A model generated the notes under the pieces. That model had not been told where the DNA came from, made no database searches, and saw only the letters and a list, made by a program, of their open reading frames with translations. From Adiantum capillus-veneris (Eukaryota > Streptophyta > Polypodiopsida > Polypodiales > Pteridaceae), in assembly GCA_014529385.2 (NCBI GenBank), contig CM043952.1, positions 65,436,370-65,500,369 on the forward strand: a stretch of DNA of 64,000 bases, in the 5' to 3' direction. Below are positions 43,827 to 54,838 of this stretch, piece by piece. Each line of letters opens with the position of its first letter. Positions within the stretch are counted from its first letter, which is position 1. The position numbers were made by a program, and so were the translations under genes.

Positions 43827-43860
43827 GAGCCGTATGACGCGAAAGTGTCACGTACGGTAT
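43827..43860 (+). ncRNA. Group II intron domain V (probable organelle-derived fragment)
   Basis: The 34 bases from gagccgtatgacgc to cacgtacggtat fold as canonical domain V. The lower stem is GAGCCGUA against UACGGU; a two-base CG bulge lies on the 3' side; the upper stem is UGACGC against GUGUCA, closed by a GAAA tetraloop. The catalytic AGC triad is present. One mismatch occurs at the stem base. Immediately 3', gaacc and ggttc pair as a short hairpin in the position of domain VI. Such RNA is part of self-splicing introns of mitochondria, plastids and bacteria. In a nuclear window the simplest source is transferred organelle DNA. Exon and upstream intron domains were not recognised. Confidence 0.75.
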
Positions 43861-43869
43861 GGCCTAAAG

Positions 43870-43905
43870 GTGAACCGGAAGCGAGGTTCGATGAGTAGCT
43901 TTCTT
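43870..43905 (+). ncRNA. Candidate group II intron domain VI
   Basis: aaggtgaaccggaagcgagg followed by ttcgatgag forms a stem gaacc/ggttc with a purine-rich loop, with unpaired A residues on the 3' side that could be the branch point. It directly follows domain V at the usual spacing. The intron end is not determined. Confidence 0.4.
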
Positions 43906-44687
43906 TCCTTTACATTTTCGCATGTGGTAGCCTCACTACATGCTTTACCAACTTCTTTATAATTACAACACCACACCTGGAAGTTCACTACTAAAGCTCC
44001 ATTGCAAATCTACAAGAGTCTACAAACCTCCACACCTTCCACATTCTTGCGTACGGATGCCACTTCCCCTTTCGTTGCCTTTTATATGATTATATCATCA
44101 CAACCGTCACTATAAGAGGAAAACTTCAAAACCACCAGCATTGCCACGGTTTAACAAAGAAAAATGGAGAGAGATTTTTTTGCACGTGCGGTAATAGTGG
44201 CAGAAATAAGTGTGGTAATGGTTTATCGGTAATATGTGAGATAATATATCCACGATCATTATCCTACCTATTATCGCCATACTGATTTTGCTCATTTGGG
44301 CCACCCAACCAAATGAGCATCTTCATCCTTGACCTGCATAAGACATATAAAAAATCAATTGTATTTTGAAAATTGTAAAAAAGTATTCAAATTACAACTC
44401 ATACTTAACCTTCATGAATTGAGGCGGACTGGAACAATACTTTGAAAAAAAATACAAATAAATTCAGATTCTCGAACGAGTTTTATATACAAAATATGAG
44501 GGTTTTTTGGTGCCCACATATGCACTTGTAAAAGAGAATTACGTAACAAAATTTTGTATATCCTCGCCCTCAGCTGCATACGTTGGATCGCCTTAGCTCT
44601 ACACCAACCTAAAACAAGTTAGATAAATCAATAACGAATATTAACTATTAAATATCTTCCTCTTTCTCTTTCTCTTTATCTCTCCCT

Positions 44688-44690
<3 letters not shown>
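43906..44690. other. No identifiable gene
   Basis: AT-rich downstream flank of the intron-like fragment. No organelle exon recognised. Confidence 0.4.
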
Positions 44691-44777
<87 letters not shown>

Positions 44778-44960
44778 TTTATCTCTTTCTCTTTCCCTCT
44801 TTATATCCCTTCCCTCTAGTATCTCTCTCCCTCTTTTTCTCTCTATCTCTCCCCCTCTTTCCCTCTTTCTATCCCTCCCTCTCTTTCTCTCTATATCTTA
44901 CTCTCCCTCTCTATCTCTCTCCCTCTTTCCCTCTCTTTGTCTCCCCCTCTTTCTCTCTTT

Positions 44961-45053
<93 letters not shown>
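44691..45053. repeat. Long imperfect (CT)n tract
   Basis: Pure CT at 44691-44773 and 44964-45053, joined by about 190 bp of drifted CT/CCCT/TTT sequence. The flanking pyrimidine-rich ends suggest a decaying single array. Confidence 0.95.
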
Positions 45054-45055
<2 letters not shown>

Positions 45056-45203
45056 GTTTTTCTCTCTCTATTTTTTTAGTTTTTTTTCAAACACATCTTA
45101 AGTTTTTTAAAAGTTTTTTAACTAAACCTACTCATTTAAAAATAAAAAAACTAAACCTACTCATTTTCACTAACTTGGTTAATTAAACTCAAACTCACTT
45201 ACA

Positions 45204-45206
<3 letters not shown>

Positions 45207-45269
<63 letters not shown>
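45207..45269. repeat. (TC)n microsatellite
   Basis: About 31 units. Confidence 0.97.
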
Positions 45270-45271
<2 letters not shown>

Positions 45272-45516
45272 AATATCTACCCAAATCAAGCTCCTTGTCA
45301 CAAGTTGTTCATTTTTCATGGCAAAAAAGCCTTGAAATCTTTTTTGTAGTGCTTGGTGAACTGCTTGAGGTCTTAGTCCCGTTGAAGTACTTGATCTTAC
45401 AACCCTTTTGAAATTCTTCTGGGGGTATGACATGCCCACTTGATGGAAATGGTTGCTTGGCCTTGAATAGTTTAGGGCTCTAGAGGTCTTTGCATTGCCG
45501 CAGGATCACCCTTTTT

Positions 45517-47310
45517 CTAAACTAATTTCTTTGTTAGGTGAATTGTACATCTGTCATCCACAAATTTGACTACACTAAGACCAAGTCTAGCAAGTGCAGA
45601 TACAGACAAAAGATTCTTCTTGATCCCAGGTACATAAAGTGCATCAACAAGTGTGAAAGAACTGCCAGTTGCAGCAGTAAGCACAATCTTTCCAACTCCC
45701 TGAACCAGATAAGAGGCATTGTTGGCACAAGTGACTGAATTCCCATGAGGGACATACTCGAGAAAGCTAAACAATTTACGATGTGAGGTAATTTGCTTTG
45801 TAGCACCACTGTCAACGTACCACACAGGCGAATCTGCATCAATAGACAAGCATGCATCATGGACAACAGGATTATAGGTACACTCTGCACTAAAATCCCA
45901 TTCTGCATCAACATCAACATCACAGTCTCCTTTCACAGAAGACTCAACAATGGATGCATTTGTAGTGGAACCAGCATTTGCAGTGGAACCACCCTCTTTC
46001 TTCTTAGCCACTTTGGCCTTCAACTTAGGACACTACTTGATCAAGTGATCATTAGCTTCACAATAATGGTAACGCATCTTCTTTTTGCCCTTATCACTAG
46101 AATTTCTAGACAAATTGTTTCCAATAGAAGCATTAGGAATAGGTGATTTTCCACTCGCAGAAGAACCATAAGAAGTGGATGCATTCTTGTTACCACTCTT
46201 TCTTTGAGAAACAATAAAAGCATGTTTAACTGCACGCTATCTAGTCTTGGTTTTTCTGGAAAGTGACTCTTGTAACAACAGGATATAACTTCAGGATTTC
46301 CTTGGGTCATGAGTCTCCAAGTACTAGCAAAAGTCTTGTAAGAGTTTAGTGCCAGCAAGGAAAGTGTCCATATCATCTTCCTCATGCATAATCTTCGACT
46401 CCAGTTCTTTATGCAACAATGCAATTTTTGCCTCATTGCGGCTTGCATAACAATTAGCCAGAATATCCCAAGTTTGTTTTTCATATTTTGCTGAACGAAT
46501 GTGAGGAGTAATGGTGCGCTTCACAGACAACACAATCAACTCATGAGCCTACGCATCCTTTACATCCCAACAAGCTTGTTCTACCGTAGGCAAACAACTC
46601 TAACAGCAGCAAGACCTGCAACATCCTCAACATTGTGTAAATCCTCAAAACCAGGGCGTACATCAATGCCCTGCACAAAATTCTAGACACCCTTTGACAC
46701 AAGAACATGTTGCATCATGTAAGCCCACATAGGGTAATTTTCCCATCCAATTTGTCCTCAGTAGCAAACACCTTGAACACATTTGTGTTGTTGTCAGCCA
46801 TGGTAAATGATGCACCTATTATGAAAACTGCCCGAAAAGAGGAGAAATGAATCGAAAACAACACGTGCTATATGCACAAACCGTAGAAGTTGTAAGGGAC
46901 CTGTTATATAGAAAACGGCACTAACAAAAATTCTACACAAAATGACAAAATAGCCTATGTGGTACTTTTTGTAGTGGCAACGGAGGCCAAAATGAGCCCG
47001 AAGCAAAAATCTGAGCAGATTGAGCTATACGAGCTCTCCTGAAATTTTTGTCAACCTACGAAGGCTCGCCAAAGCTCAGTGAAATCGGAGAAAGTGAGTA
47101 GGCGTGTGCTAGAGCTGCTCGCGACTAAGCCTAGAAGGACAGACCTGCTCTGATACCAATTTTTGGAATTAGGGTGGCATGGAAATGCACACAGCTTGGA
47201 GAAGACAAAGGAAGCTCAAGGCATACAACAGAGAGTGTATTACTTAGTTTGCAATGGAAAGATAGATAGCCCTAGAATAAATGGGCGTAATCACACACAT
47301 TGACTCCACA
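45517..47310 (-). mobile_element. Truncated copia element C (relative of A): gag and protease
   Basis: The right LTR starts at 47161 (ttttggaattaggg, the TG lost) beside a primer site at 47147-47158. The LTR resembles A's but has lost most of its middle and ends near 47310. Gag remains (46324-46539, 46041-46484) carry IVLSVKRTITPHIRSA, IMHEEDDMDTFLA and AFIVSQRKS-type wording. The 168-codon frame 45517-46023 is protease (WYVDSGATKQITSHRKLF) and the following VTCANNASYLVQGVGKIVLT and LYVPGIKKNLLSVSALARLG. Homology stops near 45517, so integrase, RT and the other LTR are missing. Confidence 0.88.
47147..47158 (-). other. Element C primer binding site
   Basis: The minus strand reads tggtatcagagc, initiator tRNA-Met. 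Confidence 0.85.
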
Positions 47311-47945
47311 AAACGCTTCTCTCTCGCTCACTCTTCACACCACACAAAAAATGGCCCGAGGGACCACTCATACACACCGGCACCGTGCAACAAAGAGTAG
47401 ACAGCAAAAGCAGAAGGGGGAGGGGGCATGTGCGCTTGATTCAATCCAAAAAAATCTGTTACAATGCTCCTCATAGCTCTCCTCTGGCTTTCCTCCTTTT
47501 CTCTGGAAACTATTGAGTCCTTCTTCAAACTCCTCTCTCTAAGCACCCTCTTCTCTGGCTCCAAATCCCTAAAATGCAAAAAAAATGGCCCTTATAGGGC
47601 GAGTTCACCTATTTCTAGCCATTTCTATTTTTATCGCTCGCCCACTTTATTGCATGACTGCATGGGAGCCCCTGCTTTACCGAGACCTTCCAAGTTTAAC
47701 AATGTGTGGGAGGGATGCCCTAGTAGCGGCAATTGCCACTGGTCCCTGAAATAGCCACAATTTTCCCTTCAACAAAAGGGAGGGCCTCATAGGCCCCACG
47801 TGTGAGCACAGCTCATCGCGGGCACCCCTGCTATGTCATCACCACCGTCGCATAGCTGGGCCGCCAAAATACACCAAGAAGCACCATCGCCACTGCAAGC
47901 AGTGCCAAAGGCGCACCCACCATAGCTCACGGGAGGAGGGGGCTC
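47311..47945. other. No identifiable gene
   Basis: GC-richer than its surroundings. Short frames only. It may contain the decayed 3' LTR of element E, but no match to a second LTR is available in the window. Confidence 0.4.
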
Positions 47946-48295
47946 CCCTCTCTCTTGAAATCATAGTCGTCCTCGACTATGAGATAGAGAAGATAAAGCC
48001 TTAGTCATTAGTCTATGTTTCTTAGAAGGTAAAGGATCCCTTTTTACCCTACGATATCATTTCAGAATGGATGACTAATCCATTTGGCGCTTGGGAGACT
48101 TAGCTGCTGCAAGCATGTCTGCTCTTGAGTCCATATCATATTTCCAAAGTAGAGTGACAAATTCTAGTTGGTGTTTGAGAGACGTTGTCATCACAAACAT
48201 GATTCTAAGCATGCATAATATTTAAATTTGTGCACAAAACAGAACTAGTCTTATAAGACAAAAACATTCTTCATTTAAAAAGTATTTACATTTGC

Positions 48296-48562
48296 TTACT
48301 CTAATGTAGCATTGTAAGCATTGACAAGGTTTATACTATCCTTAAGTTGTGTTCCTTGCATCCATCTAGCATCTTCAAAAGGATAATTTTTGAACTTAAT
48401 AAGATATCGTCGGATAATCTTACCATGTCTTAGTACCTTGTCTTCATGTCGAAGAATCAATTCAGACTGAAGCACCTCTTCTTGATCTTCGATCTCGGGC
48501 GGGTCCTCATCAATGATTGGTTCTTGTGGTGGCTCTCCTTTGTAAGGCTTAAGTAGGCTCAC
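48296..48562 (-). pseudogene. Element E chromodomain
   Basis: Reads LLKPYKGEPPQEP, then the chromodomain-like LILRHEDKVLRHGKIIRRYL with IKFKNYPFEDARWM. The aromatic positions and the F/W-x-x-Y-P-x-E/D-x-x-x-W block fit a chromodomain at the end of chromovirus integrase, which targets insertion to marked chromatin. The acidic DPPEIEDQEEV precedes it as usual. Short open frame of 88 codons. Confidence 0.8.
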
Positions 48563-48583
48563 ATGAAAAGCATTGTGAATGAG

Positions 48584-49069
48584 TCAATGGTTGGGCAACT
48601 TGAGTTGATAAGCCATCTCATTGATTGGTTTTAGGATTTGAAAAGGACCATAGTATTTTTTTGCTAATTTAGCATAATACTTTTGGTGGCACGTAGGATT
48701 TTTGTCCGTAGTTTGCCTCAATCGAGCCTTGGGAAATTTGAGTAGGACCCAATCATTTTCTTTGAAAGCTAAGGCCCTTCTATGCTTGCTAGCAGCTTTT
48801 TTCCTTTGTTGCGAGATGGATATAACCTCCTTAATCTTTTGGAAAGATTCTTGTAGGTCTTGGCTATATTTATCGACAATGAAGATCTTCCCATGTACCT
48901 TAAGTAGCAAGGGACTTTTAGGTCTTCCTTCAATGAGCTCGAAAGGTACCTTCCCCGTAGTAGTATGGACAGTGTTATTGTACTCATACTCTACAAGAGG
49001 TAGGTACTTTTCCCATCGTGAACATTGATCTACTTCGATAACATAGGTCTTAAGTAGATCTAGAATCAT
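48584..49069 (-). pseudogene. Element E integrase, C-terminal half
   Basis: 161 codons. W-x-x-YLPLVEYEYNNTVHTTTGKVPFE is the post-catalytic part of gypsy integrase (usual N-x-x-x-H-x-x-T-x-x-S-P-F-E). Then ALAFKENDWVLLKFPKARLRQ, YYAKLAKKYYGPFQIL and YQLKLPNH form the C-terminal domain before the chromodomain. A frameshift or stop separates it from the core at 49138-49356. Confidence 0.82.
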
Positions 49070-49137
49070 AAGGTTGGCTATTTCACTTTGGCCATCCGTT
49101 TGTGGGTGATAGGCCGAAGAGAAATTGAGCCTAGTAC

Positions 49138-49592
49138 CTAGATTCTCAAAGAGACCCTTCTAGAATTATTGGTCATTTGAGGATCTCTATCCGACACTAT
49201 TGATGTTGGCAAGCCATGGTGTTTAAAAATTTGGGATATGAAGAGGGTTGCCATTTGGTGTGCCTTAATAGTCTTTTTGACAGGTATAAAATGTGCTTGT
49301 TTGCTAAACCTATCTACTATTGTCCGTATTCCCATGGATGGACTTGGGAAATCCAAAGATTAAATCCATGGATGTGCTCTCCCATGGTGAATTAGGAATT
49401 GGTAAAAGGCTGGAGCAATCCAAGTTGCTTCCCCCTATCATACTTTGTCTTTTGGTATACCACATATTTCGACACATAGTCTTGTATGCCCATTTTGATG
49501 GTAGGACAATACAAATATGTCTCTATTCCTAGAAGAGTAGGTTGAATCCCTCTGTGCCCCACATAGAGAGGAGCATGGGATTCATACATCAC
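49138..49592 (-). pseudogene. Element E integrase core and zinc-binding domain
   Basis: 49138-49356 holds VDRFSKQAHFIPVKKT and LPTSIVSDRDPQM, giving two of the three catalytic acids. 49392-49592 holds the H2C2 region (YVGHRGIQPTLLGI...KMGIQDYVSKYVVYQKTK). In the family the last part reads C-x-x-C-Q; here both Cys codons are Tyr (TAT, TAC), so zinc binding is lost. Each is one G-to-A step, fitting cytosine deamination on the opposite strand. Confidence 0.75.
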
Positions 49593-49649
49593 TTTCTCAC
49601 AAAGAGAGTGAGTAACACATAGCCTATTAACATGGAGAAGATAACCATC

Positions 49650-50235
49650 CTACAAGGTGAATGGTTCTTCTTTCTTCCCTAAGGCAAGGGCTGAAATTAC
49701 ATCTTTAAAATCGGGGATAGTTGCATACTCATCTATCATAGAAGATAGATCATTGTGAGTTGCTATGAACACCGCATTGGCTCTTGGCCGTCGTGATAGT
49801 GCATCAGCTACTTGATTGTGCTTGACAGCAATGTGAGCAATATAAAAATTGAATTGCAAAAGAAAATTTTCCACCTCATTTGTTTGTCGGAGAGCTTGGT
49901 TTGCATCATGAAGTACTTAAGAGTTTGGTGATCTGTGCGAATAGAGTCCCCAAAAGATAGTGCTTCCATGTGTTGAGGGCATGTAGGAAAGCTAGTAGCT
50001 CCTTCTCGTAGATGCCCGATACTCGCTCGTTGGAATTGAGTCTTCGACTCTCATATGCTATGGCATGCCCTTCTTGAAGCAAAACTGGTCCAAGCCAATC
50101 TCCACAAGCATCACATTGGGCCTCAAAAGGTTTTGAGAGATCTGGTAGTGTAAGCACGGGTTGAGAGGTAAGATTTTCTTTAAGCTTGTCAAAAGCATTT
50201 TGGTCCTTAGTAGCCCATATATACCTTTTTCTTTG
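49650..50235 (-). pseudogene. Element E RNase H
   Basis: 49906-50157 reads LTLPDLSKPFEAQCDACGDWLGPVL, then ESRRLNSNERVSGIYEKELLAF and WKHYLLGTLFAQIT: the gypsy RNase H with its first Asp (CDACG) and the YE-x-EL Glu. 49650-49874 continues LLQFNFYIAHIAVKHNQVADAL with Arg-Arg-Pro. The frame is broken between them. The upstream side ends at the insertion of element F. Confidence 0.8.
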
Positions 50236-50460
50236 TCAAGTGTTGACCGCCGGGTCAACAACACAACATAACTCAAGTTTCGTACCAAAGTCTTATCTTT
50301 TGCGAGTTATGAAATGCTGCGGATTATGGCTATAAACGTCATTTGTAATGAGTAGTTATTCTAGTTTCAGAAGCCGGGGTGCAATGGCACTTCCGTATTG
50401 TAAATACAAAGCCATTTGACCCTTTCAACCCCATTTTTGGTTAAACCTAAGGTAGCCTTA

Positions 50461-50470
50461 GTATATAAGG
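50461..50470 (+). promoter_or_regulatory. Element F LTR TATA box
   Basis: gtatataagg in the LTR, kept in both copies (also at about 60305). It gives an expected RNA start near 50490-50500. Confidence 0.6.
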
Positions 50471-50536
50471 TACCTAGGTCATTTTGTAAAGGAGACTTTT
50501 ATCATAATCAAAACTTTACGCTGCGGTCTACTGTGT

Positions 50537-50761
50537 GTGAGAGAGAAAGAGAGTGAGCGTGAGCTTCATCCTCTTGCTACACCCGGCTCGCTCAACACAT
50601 TGGAGATCCGACTGCACCATTGTTGTAGGCTCGAGGAGAGCTACGCGACGACGCCAAGCATTCCACGCGAGACGAAGCACACACGTCGACGCATCTACGA
50701 GCTATTTGTGGCCGTAAGTGTATCAAACGATGTCTGTTTTCTGCGTGCTAGTAGTCTATAA
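50537..50761 (+). other. Short open frame within the LTR
   Basis: 74 codons (MREKESEREL, then HPLATPGSL), shared in the 3' LTR copy at 60380 with the tail changed by the 41-bp duplication. It may be translated from the element RNA, but no motif supports a function. Confidence 0.15.
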
Positions 50762-51198
50762 AATCGTGGCGACATAAGCTACGCATAGGTGCTCATAAAT
50801 TTCTGTTTCAGGCACTTTCAAACTTCTGCTCTGTCATCCTACGCGTTTTTCGCATATGGGTTTAGAGTGAGGGTTTTGAGTGTAGAAGCTTAGAGATAGG
50901 TGTATCCTAGTGAGGGGATGGTGTTCCTTAAGTTTCGTATGAATCTGGCATGATTAGGTGAGTTACCTGCTATATGTGTATATGTGTCTAGGTGGTGTAG
51001 TTGAGAGCGGTGAGGTTCTTGATTGTGGTTTAGTTGGCCTTCCTGAGTGTTGTATGTGTAGGATGGTCTCAGCCTCACAAGCTAAAGATATTTCCTCTGT
51101 GTGCCTATCGTGTCATCTGTGTCCTCGATTGACATTATGTTGATCTAGGTAGTGTTTGAATGCACTTCATGGGTGTGTGAGTCGCTCCCCTCCAACGT

Positions 51199-51216
51199 TG
51201 GCGCCGTTGCCGGGGA
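51199..51216 (+). other. Element F primer binding site, tRNA-Asp
   Basis: tggcgccgttgccgggga is fully complementary over 18 bases to the 3' end of plant tRNA-Asp. It lies one base past the LTR end. Confidence 0.85.
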
Positions 51217-53871
51217 CACAAGGACCTAAGTAGGTTTCCTACTAACACTCGTGTGATGGTTGCTTGATTTAGTTTCGGCTAAAGAAAGCGTTTTTCTTAA
51301 GTGGATCCGGAAGAGGATATTCCGCGATCAAGTGGATAGCCAGGAAGCGTGTGTCTTGCCGAGGGTCTGCGACTAGATAGGTTTAGTTAGGATCTGTGGA
51401 TTAGAGTAGTTGTTGGTGGTCGAGTGATTTGTGAGGTGATAAAAGCGTTTACTAGTCCGTGTGTGGCAGTGAAGCGTTTTTCTACTCGGAGATGCAAAAC
51501 CCCATATGATTTGTAGGAGTAGCTTTAGGTAAGTGATCCGATTCTGATCTAGAGCTATTCAGCACTGAATTATTTGCTAAAGTGCTTGATTGCATTTGAA
51601 ATCACAGAAAAGTGTGCTTTTGAGGGTAAAAATGCATTAAACAAGCTTTTGTGGATGTTTTTGTATGACTGACTGATGTTGTGCATATAAAAGAGCATTT
51701 GCAAGGGTTCTGTGAAGGAAACCTGCAATTCTGTAAACATAGACATCCTACGCGTAGGATGTCTCAAGGGGGTTCTGGAGACCAAATTTGAAAATTCTGA
51801 CTGCACCAATGTGTTCAGAGGGTTGGTTTTACCCTAGTAACATATTGACTTCTTTGTTTTTCCCTATTTTTATTGACCAAAAGCCAAAAGGCGGAGTCAA
51901 AAAACGTAAAATTTCAGCAAAGGCTTAATTGAGTGATTTTTGCATGTTTTTGCAATTATGAAGCATACTTGCACTTGCTGAGAGCATAAGGAAGCATCAG
52001 GGACACTTCAGTCTCAAAAAATCAGCAGTAGACATCCTACGCGTAGGATGTCTTCAGGGTGATCTGGGCACTTTTTTGAAAATCTGAGGTTACCAGTGTG
52101 TTTAGAAGGTAGGTTTTACCCTTTTTTCACCTGGAAAGTGGAAATTTGACCAAATTCTGACAGATCAAAGCCAAAAGAGGAGAATTGCCAGACATCCTAC
52201 CCAAATTGTGTCCAAGGCTTAATTTTGAGACCAAACCATAGGATGACTCCATAGGCATGTTCTAAATGTTGTATTGAGTGCATGTGATAAATTTCATCTC
52301 ATTTGGGTCAGTGAAAGAAAGATTGAACAGACTTTAGCATTTTTTACTGAAAAAGGCAAGGATAGCTAGTTTCGGGGTCTTTTGACATCCAAATTAAAAT
52401 CTAAGCATACCACTGGGTTACTGACATCAAGGGGAAGCTGTGGGACAAGTCTGGGTCAAACAGGACAAAAAGACATCCTACGCGTAGGATGTCTTCTGTG
52501 TGATTTTGGACTCTAAACAAAATTCTGAGCATACCACAGTGATCAGCACCTTAAGAAGAGTCTGTGGTTCAAATTTGGGGCAATTCTGAGCAAAAAGACA
52601 TCCTACGCGTAGGATGTCTACTGCATGATTTAGAGGCCAAATTCAAAATGTGGACATAGCAGGGTGTTGTATAGCCTTAAGCAAGCCTCCTAGTCAAATT
52701 TGGTCCAATTTGGAGTTGACTTGGGAATTCATCAGAACAGACATCAGGCTTCTGGAGCAGATTCTGGATCATTTGACCAACATATAGGTGTCAAAATCAA
52801 AAAGTAAAAATAGCTGTGAGTTTAGCACATCAAGGGGAAGCTAGAGTGCAAGTTTGAGCTGAAACAGAGCAAAAAGACATCCTACGCGTAGGATGTCTCC
52901 AGGGTCATAAAGTGGTCAAAATTCTACTGTAGCCATAACGGGAGATTCTAAGTGTCTCAAGGACTCCAGAACTTTTTTCAAAAGTGAATTTGGACCTTGT
53001 TTGGCCTATTTACCAAGCAAAGACAAGAATTGTCAAACATCCTACTCTTGGAGTGCACTAGAAGCTCTTGCAGCCTAAATCTTGACCTATTAGCATCCAA
53101 ATTCAATTCTAAGCATACCATTGTGTTGCTGAGCACTAGGAGAATCTTGGGATCAAGTTTGGACAAAATCTGAGCAGTTAGACATCCTACGCGTAGGATG
53201 TCTCCAGCTTGATTTAGGACTCCAAACCAACCTATGAGCACACCACTGTGATCAGCACATCAAGGAGAAGCTCAGGTGAAAATTTCAAGTCATTTTGAGC
53301 AAAAAGACATCCTACGCGTAGGATGTCTCAAGGCCATTTTTAGGTCTTAATTTCTGAGCATACCATTGTCTTGCTGGACTTAAGGGGAGTCTCTGGACCA
53401 AATTTTGTTAAATTCTGAGCATATAGACATACTACACGTAAGATGTCTCTAGGCCAGTTTTAGGGTCCAACTGTACTGTTGACCATACAGGAGTGTTCAC
53501 AGTGTCACAGAGATCCCAAATCTTCTCTTAAAATTGAATTTGGACTCATTTTGACCATTCTAAACTGCATTTCACTGTTTTGGCCATAACTTTCACAAAC
53601 GGTATCGGATCGGAAAAGTTTTTATATCAAAACGTAGCCTGAGAGCGGCTCTACAGATCTTAGAGAAAAACTTGAACTAAATATATGCCTACGGCAATCA
53701 TTTAGTTCAATTTTGAAAAAAAAACGTCATTTGAGGCCTCAAAATACATCCGTAAGTTAGGGGTGTCTAAAAGCGACAATTTGCGAGAATTGTGACGAAA
53801 CGGTTGCGGTTTTGGACATAGTTTCTACTTTTCCCTAACCAAAGCACTTGAACACAGTGGACTAAGTCTAC
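51217..53871 (+). other. Element F leader with palindromic repeats
   Basis: 2.65 kb without a long open frame between primer site and gag. From 51741 to 53448 it consists of diverged repeats of about 125 bp, many carrying a 24-bp palindrome. The start has no feature beyond the primer site. In LTR elements this region normally holds dimerisation and packaging signals. Confidence 0.85.
51741..53448 (+). repeat. Array of a 24-bp perfect palindrome in ~125-bp repeats
   Basis: The palindrome is agacatcctacg followed directly by its reverse complement cgtaggatgtct. Perfect copies start at 51741, 52030, 52471, 52596, 52875, 53180 and 53305. A copy with three substitutions starts at 53425, and half-copies lie at about 52190, 52739 and 53033. 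The sequence between is repetitive (gcaaaa before, ctgagcataccac and tcaaggggaagct after) but much more diverged than the palindrome itself. Confidence 0.97.
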
Positions 53872-54795
53872 TTGAACCAAGAAAAAGCTAAGAAGCCAAA
53901 AATCATGTCTACCCTAGATTCAAACGCAGCTTACACAAGCTTGGAGATCCCGACGATAGAGGAATATCCTCCCACAATGGATCTTCCAAACTTGCAATTG
54001 ATAAAGATCCATCTTGTTGAGAGAGTTTGGATGATTGGTCATGAGAGTGAAGGACTATATAGATACATTGATGACAATGAGGTCAATCTTTATAGGTGCT
54101 CAGATCCATACCTAGAAGAGATAACGGATTACAAGCTCTTATATATCTACACATACGGAGTCGACTGTCAATGGAGATCTATAGTTGTCGACAAGTATGG
54201 ACGAGAATACAGAGTAGTAGAAAGCACAAATCCACAGACTGTACTAGAAATAGGTGGATATTTGGTCAATGAAGGACCACAAATGCCTCCACCAAACACG
54301 AGAATTCCTATAGGAATTCCAATAAGAGAGCCACCAGGATTCCCTTCAAGAGAGATAAAGAGAGAAGGATTGGGAGAGTCTTTGGTTAGACTTGTAGACA
54401 ATCGACGAGTTAGACCATCCCAAGTCCAGAAATAGGTAAACAGAAAATACTCCGGAGATAAACATCTGAGAGATCACGTAACGGCTTTTAGAAGAGTGAT
54501 TAGAGCAGAGGAAGTTTCAGATTTTGCGACACAGTTTGCGGGATTTGGATTGACTCTAGAAGATGATGCAGCTACATGGTTCGACTCGGTGGAAAAATGG
54601 GATTTTGAGACCCTAGAAGAGCTGTTTGAGGATTTTATTGAAGAATTCTCACCAAAAGGCATTGCTCACAACACGGTCTCGCAAATCCATAGATTCAAAC
54701 AGAAAGAGGATGAATCAGTACGCAAAGCATCATTACGGCTCAAGAGATATGTTAGCTATGTCCAAGAGAAGAATTACCTACGTAAGCACGACTGA
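53872..54795 (+). pseudogene. Element F gag-like protein, N-terminal and capsid part
   Basis: One frame from ATG 53872 (MNQEKAKKPK) to TGA 54793-54795, with a single TAG at 54433-54435. After it the retrotransposon gag capsid domain is clear: YSGDKHLRDHVTAFRRV, FAGFGLTLEDDAATWFDS, LEELFEDFIEEFSP, HRFKQKEDESV, LRLKRYVSYVQE. This domain builds the particle around the RNA. The first 187 residues (YIYTYGVDCQWRSIVVDKYG) are unfamiliar. The protein continues in a shifted frame (54792 to about 54950, FIQGMRHAGLHKDLHMIRRM), so at least one stop and one frameshift exist. Confidence 0.8.
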
Positions 54796-54838
54796 TGCTG
54801 ATCTTTATCCAGGGAATGAGACATGCGGGCCTTCATAA

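Larger units (their letters stand above)
50241..51197 (+). repeat. Element F 5' LTR
   Basis: 957 bp. Contains TATA (gtatataagg, 50461-50470) and a half-site of the leader palindrome (catcctacgcgt, 50835-50846). The terminal CA has become CG. Confidence 0.94.

Noticed and set aside
43827-43860. Chance hairpin instead of domain V
   Set aside because: Length 34, AGC triad, bulge position and GAAA loop all match the intron domain together, so chance was rejected.
44110-44304. Small minus-strand frame near the intron fragment as an organelle exon
   Set aside because: Sequence MAQMSKISMAIIG and following residues match no organelle protein I recognise.
51741-53448. CRISPR-like array
   Set aside because: The repeats are palindromic and regularly spaced, but the spacers are themselves homologous to each other and the array lies in a plant retrotransposon leader; no cas genes.
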